The position numbers and the translations under genes were made by a program. The notes beneath the pieces are model-generated. The model was not told the origin of the DNA, ran no database searches, and saw nothing but the letters and a program-made list of their open reading frames with translations. A stretch of 64,000 nucleotides of DNA from assembly GCA_947475895.1 (NCBI GenBank), contig CANJMF010000004.1:1-64000 (forward strand), given 5' to 3'. Within the stretch, counting starts at the first letter, position 1. Each line of letters begins with the position of its first letter. This DNA comes from Fidelibacterota bacterium (lineage in GTDB: Bacteria > Pseudomonadota > Alphaproteobacteria > Rhodospirillales > Rhodospirillaceae). Positions 40,354 to 49,825 of this stretch are shown here, in pieces.

Positions 40354-41687
40354 GGCTCGTCTCCGCCTTCTGCTTTCTTATCGCGGAGCTTTTGCCAGTA
40401 AGCCAACCGTTTGGCGACCTCACGTTCGAAGCCGCGGTCGACCGGTTGATAGAACTGTTGGCGCGCCATGCCGTCCGGGAAATAATTTTGGCCCGAGAAC
40501 GCATCCTCGGTGTTGTGGTCATAGGAATACCCCTTGCCGTAGCCGATGTCCTTCATCAACCGGGTAGGGGCGTTCAAAATATGCATAGGCGGCATGAGTG
40601 ACCCGGTCTTCTGGGCTGCTGCTTTGGCTTCGCCGAAGGCGGTGTAGACCGCGTTGGATTTGGGCGCGGTACCCAAATAGATCACCAACATGGCAATGGC
40701 CAGGTCGCCTTCGGGCGAGCCCAGACGCTCATAAGTATCCCAGGTCGAGATCGCCAACTGAAGGGCCTGAGGGTCGGCCATGCCGATATCTTCGGCGGCA
40801 AATCGGGTCAGTCGGCGCAGGAGGTAAGCGGGGTCTTCGCCCCCATCGAGCATGCGGCTAGTCCAATAAAGGGCCGCGTCGGCGTCGGACCCACGCAGCG
40901 ATTTATGGACGGCACTAATGAGATTGTAGTGCCCCTCCCGGTCCTTGTCGTAGACCGGCGCGCGTCTTTGAACCAATTTCGCAAGTTGAGTCGTATCAAG
41001 GACTTGCCCGGCTTTGCTGAGAGCGAAGATGTCCTCTGCCAAGGTCAGCATGAAGCGCCCGTCACCGTCGGCCATGGCCCGCAAAGACGTCCGCGCTTCG
41101 ACCGTGAGAGGCAACACATAGCCAGCATTGCTTTCCGCCCGCGCGAGGAGTTGTTCAAGGGCGGCGTCGTCCAGCCGGCGTAAAACGAATACCTGGCCGC
41201 GGGACAGGAGCGCGGCATTCAGCTCGAAAGACGGGTTCTCGGTTGTCGCGCCCACCAGGATGACGGTGCCGTCCTCGACGTAAGGCAAAAAGCCGTCTTG
41301 CTGCGAGCGGTTAAAGCGGTGGATTTCATCCACGAATAAAAGCGTCCCCTGCCCGGTTCGGCGGCGCGCGGTGGCGGCCTCGAAAATCTTGCGCAGGTCA
41401 GCCACGCCAGAAAACACGGCCGAGATCGGCTGAAAGAATAGGTCGGTCCCTTGCGCCAACAGGCGGGCAATGGTGGTTTTGCCGCAGCCCGGCGGTCCCC
41501 AGAGGATCATCGAGCTCAGGCGCTTTGCAGCCACCATACGCCCGAGGGCTCCATCCGGACCCAAGAGGTGCTCCTGCCCCACAACCTCGGCCAGGGTCCG
41601 CGGCCGCAAACGGTCGGCCAAGGGTTGGTTCACCTTTGATTTGCCACTGCCGGGCGCGGGCGGCTCATTGGCGAAGAGGTCGCTCAC
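40350..41687 (-). CDS. rarA: Replication-associated recombination protein RarA (MgsA)
   Basis: RarA is a clamp-loader-like AAA+ ATPase acting at stalled forks. I place the start at GTG 41687, which overlaps the TGA of the Deg protease (GTGA, 41687-41684). The product then begins VSDLFANEPP and has 445 residues, normal for the family. An ATG 18 codons upstream lies wholly inside the preceding gene. Walker A GPPGCGKT is at 64-71, Walker B FVDEIHRFN near 120, sensor 1 LVGATTENPSFELN after it, and the C-terminal tetramerisation domain ends in the usual YLPDG-like segment (NYFPDGMARQQFYQP). Confidence 0.93.
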   Translation of the reverse strand: MSDLFANEPPAPGSGKSKVNQPLADRLRPRTLAEVVGQEHLLGPDGALGRMVAAKRLSSMILWGPPGCGKTTIARLLAQGTDLFFQPISAVFSGVADLRKIFEAATARRRTGQGTLLFVDEIHRFNRSQQDGFLPYVEDGTVILVGATTENPSFELNAALLSRGQVFVLRRLDDAALEQLLARAESNAGYVLPLTVEARTSLRAMADGDGRFMLTLAEDIFALSKAGQVLDTTQLAKLVQRRAPVYDKDREGHYNLISAVHKSLRGSDADAALYWTSRMLDGGEDPAYLLRRLTRFAAEDIGMADPQALQLAISTWDTYERLGSPEGDLAIAMLVIYLGTAPKSNAVYTAFGEAKAAAQKTGSLMPPMHILNAPTRLMKDIGYGKGYSYDHNTEDAFSGQNYFPDGMARQQFYQPVDRGFEREVAKRLAYWQKLRDKKAEGGDEP

Positions 41688-43075
41688 CCGGGGTTCCGGA
41701 ACTGAAAGACCTGGCCATTGCGGTTCATCGTGCACGTCCAAGGGCTTCGGTCGGCGATAAGGCGCAGGAACTGATCGACGTTCGTTATAGGCTTGTCGGC
41801 GATACTGATGATCACGTCCCCGGGGAGAAGGCCCAGATTTGCGGCAATGGACCCGGGCTGAACGCCTGCAATGATAACCTGGGGCTCGGCGTACTCGCGC
41901 CCCATCTCCTCGGCCATGGCCGGGTTGAAGTTGGCCACAGTCACGCCCGAAAACACCTGTCGCCCCGTAATGAGCTTGGGGTTACGGGGCGGCGTTTCGG
42001 GGGCGGCGAGCAATTTGATGTCGATGGTCTGTTCGACCCCCTTCCGAAGCGCGGACAGCGTGGCGTTCCCACTGGTGGGAAGGGTCGCATAGAAGTAGCG
42101 AAGCTCGTCGAGATCGACGACCTCGTGCCCATTGACGGAGCGAATGATGTCGCCCACGCGCAGGCCGGCTTTCCCTGCCGGACTGTTCGCATTTACATGG
42201 TCGATAACGATCCCCGCCGGACGCGGCAGTCCGAAATTCTTGGCGAGATCTGCGGTTACCGAACGACCCGAGGCACCGAACCAGGCCCTGACCGCTTTTC
42301 CTTCCTTCAAGATGCTCGCAAGAACGGCCTTCACCATGTTGGCTGGAATCGCAAATCCGATCCCGATGCTGCCGCCGGTCTGAGAGTAAATGGCGGTATT
42401 GATCCCGATCAGCCGGCCGTCCGAGGTAATCAACGCCCCGCCGGAATTGCCGGGGTTGATGGCCGCATCGGTCTGAATAAAAGACCGGAAGTCAGCCCCG
42501 ACCGGCGTCGCCCGAGCCAGCCCCGAAACGATGCCCGAGGTGACCGTCTGGCCGACGCCAAATGGGTCGCCGATGGCCAGCACGAGATCGCCCACTTCCA
42601 CGTCGTCGGAATTGGCGAGGTCCAGGGCCGGCAGCTCGGGCGCATCCTGAAGCTGGAGGACGGCCAGGTCCGAACGGTCGTCCTTGCCGACGACCTTGGC
42701 CTCGAACTCCCGCCGGTCGCTCAGGACCACCCGGATCTCGTCGGCGTCGCCGGCGACATGGAAATTCGTAATAACGATCCCACTGGAGCGGACGATGACG
42801 CCCGACCCCAGCGAGTTCTGAACCCGCTCGCGCGGCGCCATCTGGCCGAAGAAGCGCTGCAAAAAGGCGTCGTCAAAGATGGCGGGCTGACGGATGACCT
42901 TGCGGGCGTAAATGTTAACGACAGCGGGAGTGGCCTTTTTGACCACCGGGGCAAAGGTCATCGTGACTTGTTCACGCGACGTGAGCGTGACCTGCGCGGC
43001 CACCGTCGGGAGCGCTAAAGCGAGCCCGGAAACGGTGATCAGAGCACTGAATATTTTTGTTGAGGATCGATTCAT
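41684..43075 (-). CDS. Periplasmic Do/Deg-type serine protease
   Basis: From ATG 43075 the protein has 463 residues: a signal peptide (to about residue 27), a trypsin-like domain and two PDZ domains. The catalytic triad is visible: H106 in TNFHVAG, D136 in DDRSDLAVLQL, S211 in NPGNSGGAL. The first PDZ spans about 280-360 (AGLRVGDIIRSVNG) and the second about 385-460 (GLLPGDVIISIADKPI). It belongs to the DegP/DegQ/DegS group; two PDZ domains favour DegQ/DegP over DegS. A GTG 12 codons upstream is possible but would add residues before the signal peptide. It starts a leftward run after the ribosomal operon terminator. Confidence 0.92.
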   Translation of the reverse strand: MNRSSTKIFSALITVSGLALALPTVAAQVTLTSREQVTMTFAPVVKKATPAVVNIYARKVIRQPAIFDDAFLQRFFGQMAPRERVQNSLGSGVIVRSSGIVITNFHVAGDADEIRVVLSDRREFEAKVVGKDDRSDLAVLQLQDAPELPALDLANSDDVEVGDLVLAIGDPFGVGQTVTSGIVSGLARATPVGADFRSFIQTDAAINPGNSGGALITSDGRLIGINTAIYSQTGGSIGIGFAIPANMVKAVLASILKEGKAVRAWFGASGRSVTADLAKNFGLPRPAGIVIDHVNANSPAGKAGLRVGDIIRSVNGHEVVDLDELRYFYATLPTSGNATLSALRKGVEQTIDIKLLAAPETPPRNPKLITGRQVFSGVTVANFNPAMAEEMGREYAEPQVIIAGVQPGSIAANLGLLPGDVIISIADKPITNVDQFLRLIADRSPWTCTMNRNGQVFQFRNPG

Positions 43076-43140
43076 AAGAATCTGATTTTTCGTCAAAATT
43101 TCAGGATTCACAAATTACTTTAACAGCAGAATATTAAATC

Positions 43141-43170
43141 AAAAGGCGGCGCCCCTTGCGAAGCGCCGCC
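43141..43170 (-). terminator. Terminator after rplQ
   Basis: On the minus strand GGCGGCGC (43170-43163) pairs with GCGCCGCC (43152-43145) around a 10-base loop, followed by TTTTGATTT. It ends the rpsM-rplQ transcript 28 bases after the rplQ stop. Confidence 0.82.
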
Positions 43171-43197
43171 CCCGATAAAACAACATCGCTTAAGCGC

Positions 43198-43629
43198 TTA
43201 GGCTTGCGCGAGTTCCGGCTGATCGGCGATCGCGTCTTGCTTCGGGCCTGAGTCTAAGCCTTTGGCAGAGACGTCACGGTCAACCAATTCGATGATCCCC
43301 ATGGGGGCTGCGTCACCGTAGCGGAAGCCTGCTTTAATGATCCGGGTATAACCACCGCTACGGTCCTTATAGCGAGGACCGATCACGGAGAAGAGTTTCG
43401 CGACCACGGCATCGTTCCGCAGACGGGCAGCCGCCAGACGGCGAGCATGAAGGGTGCCGGTCTTGCCCAGGGTGATGAGGCGCTCGACGTAGGGGCGCAG
43501 GTCTTTGGCCTTGGGCAGCGTCGTGGTGATCTGCTCGTGCTTCAAGAGCGCGTTGGCAAGGTTCGCAAACAGGGCGCGACGATGGCCCTTGGTGCGGCTC
43601 AATTGACGACCGCTATATCCGTGACGCAT
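43198..43629 (-). CDS. rplQ: 50S ribosomal protein L17
   Basis: The 143-residue product starts with the L17 signature [20 protein letters not shown] and has [20 protein letters not shown] and [20 protein letters not shown]. It binds 23S rRNA near the exit tunnel. The C-terminus is extended past the core by about 20 residues. It is separated from rpoA by 140 bases that contain a strong hairpin. Confidence 0.97.
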   Translation of the reverse strand: MRHGYSGRQLSRTKGHRRALFANLANALLKHEQITTTLPKAKDLRPYVERLITLGKTGTLHARRLAAARLRNDAVVAKLFSVIGPRYKDRSGGYTRIIKAGFRYGDAAPMGIIELVDRDVSAKGLDSGPKQDAIADQPELAQA

Positions 43630-43731
43630 GGCGTAGTCCTTTCATCACTCTGGCTCGGAGTCCGAGACCGATTACGAAGCCCGTAGCCCCATTTTTGGGA
43701 ACTCCGGGGATGGGCCGAACGCCCGGTAACG

Positions 43732-43766
43732 TTTCGGCGCCCACCCGATAGGGTAAGGCGCCGAAA
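43732..43766 (-). promoter_or_regulatory. Ten-base-pair hairpin between rpoA and rplQ
   Basis: TTTCGGCGCC (43732-43741) and GGCGCCGAAA (43757-43766) pair perfectly, with ACCC/GGGT stacking inside around a TATC loop. It begins just after the rpoA stop in the mRNA. No U-run follows, so it is not a standard terminator. It may be a 3'-end processing or attenuation element, or a ribosomal protein binding site that sets rplQ expression apart from rpoA. Confidence 0.5.
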
Positions 43767-43769
43767 TAA

Positions 43770-44798
43770 CTAGAACGGCTCTTCCAGCTTCTTGGCCAGC
43801 TCTTCGATGTTCTCAGGCGGCCAGTTGGGAATTTCCATACCGAGATGCAGACCCATCTGAGCCAGTACTTCTTTGATTTCGTTGAGCGACTTGCGGCCGA
43901 AGTTCGGCGTACGCAGCATCTCGGCTTCGGTCTTTTGGACCAAGTCGCCGATGTAGATGATGTTGTCGTTCTTGAGACAGTTGGCCGAACGGACCGACAG
44001 TTCCAACTCATCGACCTTGCGGAGCAGGTTCTTGTTGAACGGCAGCTCTTCTTCGGCGCGCTCGGACATGGCGGCCTGGGGCTCTTCGAAGTTAATGAAG
44101 AGCTTTAACTGGTCTTGGAGAATACGGGCAGCGAGGGCAACGCTGTCTTCCGGCTTCACGGTGCCATTGGTCTCGACCGTCATGGACAGCTTGTCGTAGT
44201 CGGTCTGCTGGCCGACGCGGGTGTTTTCCACTTTGTAGGAAACACGGCGCACGGGCGAGAAGATCGAGTCCACCGGGATGACGCCAATCGGGTCATCTTC
44301 CTTGCGATTCAAGTGGGCGGCCACATAGCCCTTACCCGAGCTGACTTCGAGCTCGATGTTCAGGTTGGCACCTTCGTCCAAGTGGCAGATCACGAGATCG
44401 GGATTCATGATCTCGATGTCCGCGGTGGCCTGGATCTGGCTGGCAGTGACTTCACCTGGGCCCTTAGCTTTAAGGGTCATGCGCTTCGGCCCGTCACCAT
44501 GCATGGTGAGAGCGAGCTGCTTAATGTTAAGGATGAGGTCGGTGACGTCTTCGCGCACACCCGGAACGCTTGAAAACTCGTGCAGCACGCCGTCGATACG
44601 GATCGAGGTAACGGCAGCGCCTTGAAGCGACGACAGCAGCACGCGGCGGAGCGCGTTGCCCAACGTCACGCCAAAGCCACGCTCGAGCGGCTCGGCGACG
44701 ATGGTCGCCACGCGGCGTTGATCGTCGCCTGTCTCGATGGCGAGCTTGTTGGGTTTAATCAGTTCTTGCCAGTTTTTCTGTATCACGGTTCTTACCAC
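43770..44798 (-). CDS. rpoA: RNA polymerase subunit alpha
   Basis: The 342-residue protein has the N-terminal assembly domain ([20 protein letters not shown] at about 44-63) and, after a linker, the C-terminal domain that contacts UP elements and activators ([20 protein letters not shown], then [20 protein letters not shown]). Complete and typical. It is transcribed with rpsM and rpsK from the promoter before rpsM. Confidence 0.98.
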   Translation of the reverse strand: MVRTVIQKNWQELIKPNKLAIETGDDQRRVATIVAEPLERGFGVTLGNALRRVLLSSLQGAAVTSIRIDGVLHEFSSVPGVREDVTDLILNIKQLALTMHGDGPKRMTLKAKGPGEVTASQIQATADIEIMNPDLVICHLDEGANLNIELEVSSGKGYVAAHLNRKEDDPIGVIPVDSIFSPVRRVSYKVENTRVGQQTDYDKLSMTVETNGTVKPEDSVALAARILQDQLKLFINFEEPQAAMSERAEEELPFNKNLLRKVDELELSVRSANCLKNDNIIYIGDLVQKTEAEMLRTPNFGRKSLNEIKEVLAQMGLHLGMEIPNWPPENIEELAKKLEEPF

Positions 44799-44881
44799 TC
44801 AATGAGTGTTGATCCCGATGCGACGTGTAGTCGCGACCGCACCGCCGGTGGGAAGGACCCGGCGGGGGAAAATCAATGCCT

Positions 44882-45304
44882 TTAGACGCGGCGGCGCTTA
44901 CGCGGGCGGCAGCCGTTGTGCGGAACCGGGGTTACGTCCTGGATGGAAGTGACCGTGAAGCCCACAGCCTGGAGAGCGCGCAGAGCCGATTCACGGCCCG
45001 TACCCGGACCCTTCACCAGTACCGACAACACTTTCATGCCGTGTTCCATGGCCTTGCGGCCGGCCGTTTCGGCAGCCACCTGAGCGGCATACGGGGTCGA
45101 CTTGCGCGAGCCTTTGAAGCCCTGCGAGCCCGCCGACGACCAGGCGATCGTATTGCCCTGCACGTCCGAGATCGTGATCATCGTGTTGTTGAACGTTGCG
45201 TTCACATGCGCGACGCCCGAGCTGATGTTCTTGCGTTCACGCTTGCGGGCGCGCGGCGCTGAAGGAGCAGTGGCGGAGGCAGCGGCGGTTTCCGGTTTAG
45301 CCAT
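44882..45304 (-). CDS. rpsK: 30S ribosomal protein S11
   Basis: The 140-residue product has a 20-residue Ala-rich extension, then the S11 core [40 protein letters not shown] and the C-terminal signature [18 protein letters not shown]. It forms part of the platform by the mRNA exit site. Confidence 0.97.
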   Translation of the reverse strand: MAKPETAAASATAPSAPRARKRERKNISSGVAHVNATFNNTMITISDVQGNTIAWSSAGSQGFKGSRKSTPYAAQVAAETAGRKAMEHGMKVLSVLVKGPGTGRESALRALQAVGFTVTSIQDVTPVPHNGCRPRKRRRV

Positions 45305-45365
45305 GAGGTGTTTCTCTTATCCCTGAGGTGAACCGGGAAGCCCGGCTCATTCCAATTCCAATTTT

Positions 45366-45743
45366 TTACTTCAAAACTTTCTTCTTACCGGCGATGGCCT
45401 TCGCAGGGCCCTTACGCGTGCGCGCGTTCGTGTGCGTACGCTGACCGCGAACCGGCAGGCCTTTACGATGGCGCAGGCCGCGATAGCAGCCGAGATCCAT
45501 CAAGCGCTTAATGTTCATCGCAACTTCACGACGCAGATCGCCTTCGACCGTAAAGTCACGGTCGATGGTGTCGCGGATGCGGATAATCTCGTCTTCCGTC
45601 AATTGATTGACGCGACGTTCGGCGGCAATGCCCACGCGCTCACAGATCTCAACCGCATTGGTGGGACCAATGCCGTAAATGTAACGCAGAGCAATGACGA
45701 CCCGTTTGTTGGTCGGTAAATTTACGCCAGCAATACGCGCCAA
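45366..45743 (-). CDS. rpsM: 30S ribosomal protein S13
   Basis: The 125-residue product reads [20 protein letters not shown], has [10 protein letters not shown] and the C-terminal [20 protein letters not shown]. It binds the 16S head and touches P-site tRNA. First gene of the transcript driven by the strong promoter at 45824-45851. Confidence 0.98.
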   Translation of the reverse strand: MARIAGVNLPTNKRVVIALRYIYGIGPTNAVEICERVGIAAERRVNQLTEDEIIRIRDTIDRDFTVEGDLRREVAMNIKRLMDLGCYRGLRHRKGLPVRGQRTHTNARTRKGPAKAIAGKKKVLK

Positions 45744-45823
45744 GGCCCGTACTCCTTCAAAAAACAGTTCAATTCCAAAATCTACGCGAGCGCAGCCGCA
45801 GCGCCAAACCCGAAAAGCGGGGC

Positions 45824-45851
45824 ATTATAGGAAGTTAGCTCTCCGAGTCAA
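45824..45851 (-). promoter_or_regulatory. Sigma-70-type promoter for rpsM-rpsK-rpoA-rplQ
   Basis: On the minus strand TTGACT (45851-45846) and TATAAT (45829-45824) are separated by 16 bases. It lies in the adk-rpsM gap, about 80 bases before the rpsM ATG, so the alpha-operon genes can be transcribed apart from the upstream spc genes. Confidence 0.72.
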
Positions 45852-45857
45852 CACGGC

Positions 45858-46514
45858 CTACGCACCTAAAATCTTAATCAAATCAGTAGTCACGACATCC
45901 ATATCCCGGTCGCCGTCGATAACCATCAACAGCCCCTTCTTCTCATAGTAGGGCAGCAACGGCGAGGTCTGGACATGGTAGGCCTTAAGCCTTGCCTTGA
46001 CCGTTTCCGCATTGTCGTCCGCCCGGCGGCTAAATTCCGTTCCGCCGCACACATCGCACACGCCCGGTTTCTTGGGCTGTTTGAAAGTATCGTGGTACCC
46101 CTCGCCGCACTTGGCGCAGGTAAACCGCCCCGTAATCCGCTCGATCAGACGTTCGTCCGGCACCGCGACCTCGACCACCTTGTCGAGATCCATGCGTTTC
46201 TCAGTCAGCAGCTTGTCCAGCGCTTCGGCCTGAGGAACGGTACGCGGAAAGCCGTCCAAAATGAATCCGTTGAAGCAGTCCGGCTGCGAAATCCGCTCAG
46301 CAATCATGGAAATAATGATCTCATCCGAGACCAACTTTCCGGCATCCATCACGGCTTTGGCCTGTTTTCCAACCGGCGATCCGGCAGCAACAGCGGCCCG
46401 CAGCATGTCGCCCGTGGACAGTTGGACGATGCCGTAGCGCTCTTGGATGCGCTTCGCCTGGGTTCCCTTCCCGCCGCCGGGAGGTCCCATCAGAATGATC
46501 CGCTTTCCAGCCAT
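45858..46514 (-). CDS. adk: Adenylate kinase with zinc-type LID
   Basis: It equilibrates ATP, ADP and AMP. The 218-residue protein has the P-loop GPPGGGKGT at 10-18, the AMP-binding region GFILDGFPRTVPQAEAL and a long LID. The LID carries four cysteines (CAKCGEGY... and VCDVCGGTEF), the pattern that binds zinc in long-form adenylate kinases. It lies between secY (11 bases upstream) and rpsM. Confidence 0.97.
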   Translation of the reverse strand: MAGKRIILMGPPGGGKGTQAKRIQERYGIVQLSTGDMLRAAVAAGSPVGKQAKAVMDAGKLVSDEIIISMIAERISQPDCFNGFILDGFPRTVPQAEALDKLLTEKRMDLDKVVEVAVPDERLIERITGRFTCAKCGEGYHDTFKQPKKPGVCDVCGGTEFSRRADDNAETVKARLKAYHVQTSPLLPYYEKKGLLMVIDGDRDMDVVTTDLIKILGA

Positions 46515-46525
46515 AGCCCCGTCCG

Positions 46526-47878
46526 TTACCGGCGCCCACGCAGGCGCGATTTCTTCAAGAGACCTTCATATTGGTGCGCAAGGAGATGCGCTTGAATCTG
46601 CTGCGCGGTGCTGAGCGTCACGTTGACGACGATCATCAAACTGGTGCCGCCGAAGTAGAAGGGCACGCTCAAGCGCGAGATCAAGAATTCTGGAATGAGA
46701 CAGACAACGATCAAGTAAATGCTGCCGATGACCGACAAGCGAGTCAGGACGTAATCCAGATAGTCCGCCGTGTTTTTGCCGGGACGAATGCCGGGTACAA
46801 AGCCGCCGTACTTACGCAGGTTCTCGGCCGTTTCCGTGGGATTGAAAACCACCGCTGTATAGAAGAAGGCGAAGAACACAATCAGCGCCGCGTACAGGAA
46901 CAAGTAAAGCGGTTGGCCGCGGCCCAACAGCACTGTCAGGGTGCTGAGAATGCCGTCTGTCGTGCTGTCACCCGCCTTATGGAAACCAGCAAAGGTCAAA
47001 GGCAGGAGCAGAAGCGAACTGGCGAAGATCGGCGGGATAACGCCCGACGTGTTGAGTTTGAGCGGAATGTGCGAGCTTTCGCCGCCAAAGACTTTATTGC
47101 CCTGCTGCCGCTTTGGGTACTGCACCAAAATACGACGCTGAGCCTGCTCCACGTACACGATGCCGGCAATGACCAGAAGCGCGCCGATCACCAATGCAAC
47201 AATGATGAAGGGCGACAAAGCGCCCGTGCGGCCCAACTCGAGCAGATTGACGATGGCGCCAGGCAAACGCGCAACAATTCCGGCGAAAATCAAAATGGAG
47301 ATGCCTTGGCCGATGCCCCGCTCAGTGACTTGTTCACCGAGCCACACCAAGAACATTGTGCCGCCCACGAGCGTGATGACGGTGGTGAACATAAAGAACG
47401 CACCAGGATTGATAACGACCGGCATGCCGTTGCTGGCAGTTGCCGATTGCAAACCCGACGCAATGCCGACCGCCTGCATGGCAGTAATCGCGACCGTGAG
47501 ATAGCGCGTGTACTGATTAATGCGGATGCGTCCGGAGACGCCTTCTTTACGCATTTGCTCGAGCGCCGGGTTTACCGCCGACAAGAGCTGAATGATGATC
47601 GCCGCCGAGATGTACGGCATGATCGTGAGCGCGAAAATACTCATGCGCGACAGCGCGCCACCGGCAAACACGTCGAACAGCCCGAGCACGCCCTGGCTCT
47701 GCGTATGAATGACGTCGGCCATGGCAATGGGATCGATGCCAGGCAGCGTGATGAACGAACCGACGCGGTAAATAATCAGCGCCCCGGCGAGGAACAGCAG
47801 GCGCTTTTTCAGCTCCGTCGCTTTCGCGAAGACGCCGAGGTTAACGTTCGCCGCTAGTTGGTCGGCTGCCGATGCCAT
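46526..47878 (-). CDS. secY: Protein translocase subunit SecY
   Basis: The 450-residue protein has ten membrane helices and the SecY signatures GSFITLPGID near the N-terminus, FAGGALSRMSIFALTIMPYI, LVWLGEQVTERGIGQGISIL, and GGTSLMIVVNVTLSTAQQIQ near the end. It is the channel subunit of the Sec translocon and is coupled to the ribosomal genes as in most bacteria. Confidence 0.98.
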   Translation of the reverse strand: MASAADQLAANVNLGVFAKATELKKRLLFLAGALIIYRVGSFITLPGIDPIAMADVIHTQSQGVLGLFDVFAGGALSRMSIFALTIMPYISAAIIIQLLSAVNPALEQMRKEGVSGRIRINQYTRYLTVAITAMQAVGIASGLQSATASNGMPVVINPGAFFMFTTVITLVGGTMFLVWLGEQVTERGIGQGISILIFAGIVARLPGAIVNLLELGRTGALSPFIIVALVIGALLVIAGIVYVEQAQRRILVQYPKRQQGNKVFGGESSHIPLKLNTSGVIPPIFASSLLLLPLTFAGFHKAGDSTTDGILSTLTVLLGRGQPLYLFLYAALIVFFAFFYTAVVFNPTETAENLRKYGGFVPGIRPGKNTADYLDYVLTRLSVIGSIYLIVVCLIPEFLISRLSVPFYFGGTSLMIVVNVTLSTAQQIQAHLLAHQYEGLLKKSRLRGRR

Positions 47879-47909
47879 CGAATCTCCAGAAACGCGTCGT
47901 TAAAGATAA

Positions 47910-48455
47910 TTAGGCGGCGGCTTGAGCCGCGCCCTTACCTTTGCTCTTTTTCGCTTTGGTCTTTGCGCGCTGTTTTTCGCTGTGCTCAGAGGGAGCTTTT
48001 ACGAGCAGCTTCACAGAACCGCCCGCCTTCTCCACTGCATCGATGGCAGCCTTCGAGGCACCCTTCGCTTCAATGGTGAGCTTTGCTTTCAATTCGCCGG
48101 ACGCCAAGAGACGCATGCCGTCCTTAGCGCGACGCACGACACCGGCTTCCACGAGAACTTCGATCGTCACGAGCTTGGCAGCATCGATGCGGCCAGCATC
48201 CACGGCGCCTTGCAGGCGGCCGATGTTGACGGGCACAAAATCCTGGCGACCAATCGAGGTAAAGCCGCGCTTCGGCAGGCGACGGAACAACGGCATCTGA
48301 CCGCCTTCGAAGCCTTTGATCGCGACGCCGGTACGCGCTTTCTGACCCTTTACGCCGCGGCCCGAGGTCTTGCCGAGGCCGGAGCCGATACCGCGACCCA
48401 GCACTTTGCGGGTGTGCGTGGAACCGGGGCGATTGCGCAGTTCGTTGAGTTTCAT
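47910..48455 (-). CDS. rplO: 50S ribosomal protein L15
   Basis: The 181-residue product starts [20 protein letters not shown] with [20 protein letters not shown], the L15 N-terminal signature, and has [17 protein letters not shown]. It is longer than the usual 145-160 residues because of a Lys/Ala-rich C-terminal tail ([15 protein letters not shown]). Assembly protein of the large subunit. Confidence 0.97.
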   Translation of the reverse strand: MKLNELRNRPGSTHTRKVLGRGIGSGLGKTSGRGVKGQKARTGVAIKGFEGGQMPLFRRLPKRGFTSIGRQDFVPVNIGRLQGAVDAGRIDAAKLVTIEVLVEAGVVRRAKDGMRLLASGELKAKLTIEAKGASKAAIDAVEKAGGSVKLLVKAPSEHSEKQRAKTKAKKSKGKGAAQAAA

Positions 48456-48519
48456 TGTCTTAAATCCCTTATGCCCCTGCCCGCCTTAAGACGGTTGAGG
48501 GCCTGACATAGGTATAGCG

Positions 48520-48711
48520 TCAGCCTTCGTCCACTTGGACGAGGTGACGAACCGCATTAATCATGCCGCGAACTTCCGGCGTGTCTTCCAGCGTCTTCGA
48601 GCGGCGGATTTTGTTCAATCCGAGACCGATCAAAGTTTGACGTTGGTTGGCATAACGGCCAGCGCCGCTGTGAATTTGGGTGACCGTAACGGTCTTTTTC
48701 TTCTCGGCCAT
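48520..48711 (-). CDS. rpmD: 50S ribosomal protein L30
   Basis: The 63-residue product has [40 protein letters not shown] and [12 protein letters not shown], the complete L30 fold. It starts two bases after the rpsE stop in the spc cluster. Confidence 0.96.
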   Translation of the reverse strand: MAEKKKTVTVTQIHSGAGRYANQRQTLIGLGLNKIRRSKTLEDTPEVRGMINAVRHLVQVDEG

Positions 48712-48713
48712 GA

Positions 48714-49406
48714 TTACGCTTCCTTCGTGCCTTCTTTGGCGCCTTCTTCGCGGCGGCCAATGATGTCGGCAACTTTTTTGCCACGCTTCGTCGCGACACT
48801 GCGCGGAGATGCCATGGATACGAGCGCCGCGAACGTCGCCTTCACCATGTTATGCGGATTGTTGCTGCCGACGCTTTTCGCGACGATGTCTTGAATTCCC
48901 ATCGTTTCGAACACAGCGCGCATCGGACCGCCGGCGATGATGCCAGTACCGGCCGGGGCCGCACGAAGAATGACTTTGCCTGCGCCAAAACGACCATACA
49001 GATCGTGATGGAGCGTACGGCCTTCGCGCAACGGCACGCGGATCATCTGGCGTTTGGCGGCGTCAGTCGCTTTACGGATCGCTTCAGGAACTTCGCGCGC
49101 CTTGCCCGAACCATAACCGACTTTACCTTTGGCATCGCCGACGACCACGAGTGCTGCGAATGCGAAACGACGTCCGCCCTTCACCACTTTGGCGACGCGA
49201 TTGATGTGAACGAGCTTGTCGACGAATTCATCCTCGCCGCCGCGTCCGCCGTCACGTCCACCGCCTTCACGACGCGGTCCGCGACCACCTTCACGACCTT
49301 GACGCTCGCCACCTTCACGCCCGCGACCACGGCCTGCGCCGTCGCCACGGCCGCGTCCGCGCGCGCCGTCTTGATCGCCTGCTCCAGTTGTTGGTGTCCG
49401 TGCCAT
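48714..49406 (-). CDS. rpsE: 30S ribosomal protein S5 with Arg/Gly-rich N-terminal extension
   Basis: The S5 core starts near residue 60 ([20 protein letters not shown], then [20 protein letters not shown] and the C-terminal [17 protein letters not shown]) and is normal. S5 lies at the mRNA entry site and affects accuracy. Before the core is a disordered extension of about 58 residues made of RGRG, GGRG and REGG repeats, giving 230 residues against the usual 165-200. Extensions occur in Alphaproteobacteria, but this RGG-like composition is notable. The ATG at 49406 is the only start that leaves a ribosome binding site clear of the core. Confidence 0.95.
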   Translation of the reverse strand: MARTPTTGAGDQDGARGRGRGDGAGRGRGREGGERQGREGGRGPRREGGGRDGGRGGEDEFVDKLVHINRVAKVVKGGRRFAFAALVVVGDAKGKVGYGSGKAREVPEAIRKATDAAKRQMIRVPLREGRTLHHDLYGRFGAGKVILRAAPAGTGIIAGGPMRAVFETMGIQDIVAKSVGSNNPHNMVKATFAALVSMASPRSVATKRGKKVADIIGRREEGAKEGTKEA

Positions 49407-49448
49407 ACTTTCTTTTCCCTTATACGCGCGCGATCAGAACGCCCACGA

Positions 49449-49814
49449 TCAAAATGACAATCCGGCTTCACGCGCCGCGTCTGCAAGCGCCTTGATGCGG
49501 CCGTGGTAGAGGTAGCTGCCGCGATCGAACACGACTTCCTTCACGCCCGCTTTGGTCGCGCGCTCGGCGAGCAGCTTGCCCACTTGAGCCGCTGCGTCTC
49601 GCGAGGCGCCGCCCTTTTTCATTTTCGCCTTCAGATCGGTATCGACCGACGAAGCGGCGGCAAGTGTCTTGCCGTCTTCGTCTTTGATGATCTGGGCATA
49701 GATATGCCGGCCCGAGCGATGCACGGAGAGGCGCGCACGACCGTGCGCTGCCGCCTTTACCGCATAGCGGATGCGGGTTTTGCGCCGCTGAATTTGTTTT
49801 GCTGTCTTGCTCAT
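49449..49814 (-). CDS. rplR: 50S ribosomal protein L18
   Basis: The 121-residue product has [20 protein letters not shown], the 5S rRNA binding core, and ends with the signature [26 protein letters not shown]. It binds 5S rRNA in the central protuberance. Confidence 0.97.
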   Translation of the reverse strand: MSKTAKQIQRRKTRIRYAVKAAAHGRARLSVHRSGRHIYAQIIKDEDGKTLAAASSVDTDLKAKMKKGGASRDAAAQVGKLLAERATKAGVKEVVFDRGSYLYHGRIKALADAAREAGLSF

Positions 49815-49825
49815 GTTTGCCAGCC

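Noticed and set aside
41688-41741. Upstream ATG for rarA
   Set aside because: It lies inside the end of the Deg protease gene; the GTG at 41687 forms the usual four-base overlap and gives a family-typical start.
41525-43018. Rightward frame of 497 codons opposite the Deg protease
   Set aside because: Mirror image of a protease with a full catalytic triad; no coding character.
46571-47857. Rightward frame of 428 codons opposite secY
   Set aside because: Antisense shadow of SecY; highly charged with no similarity.
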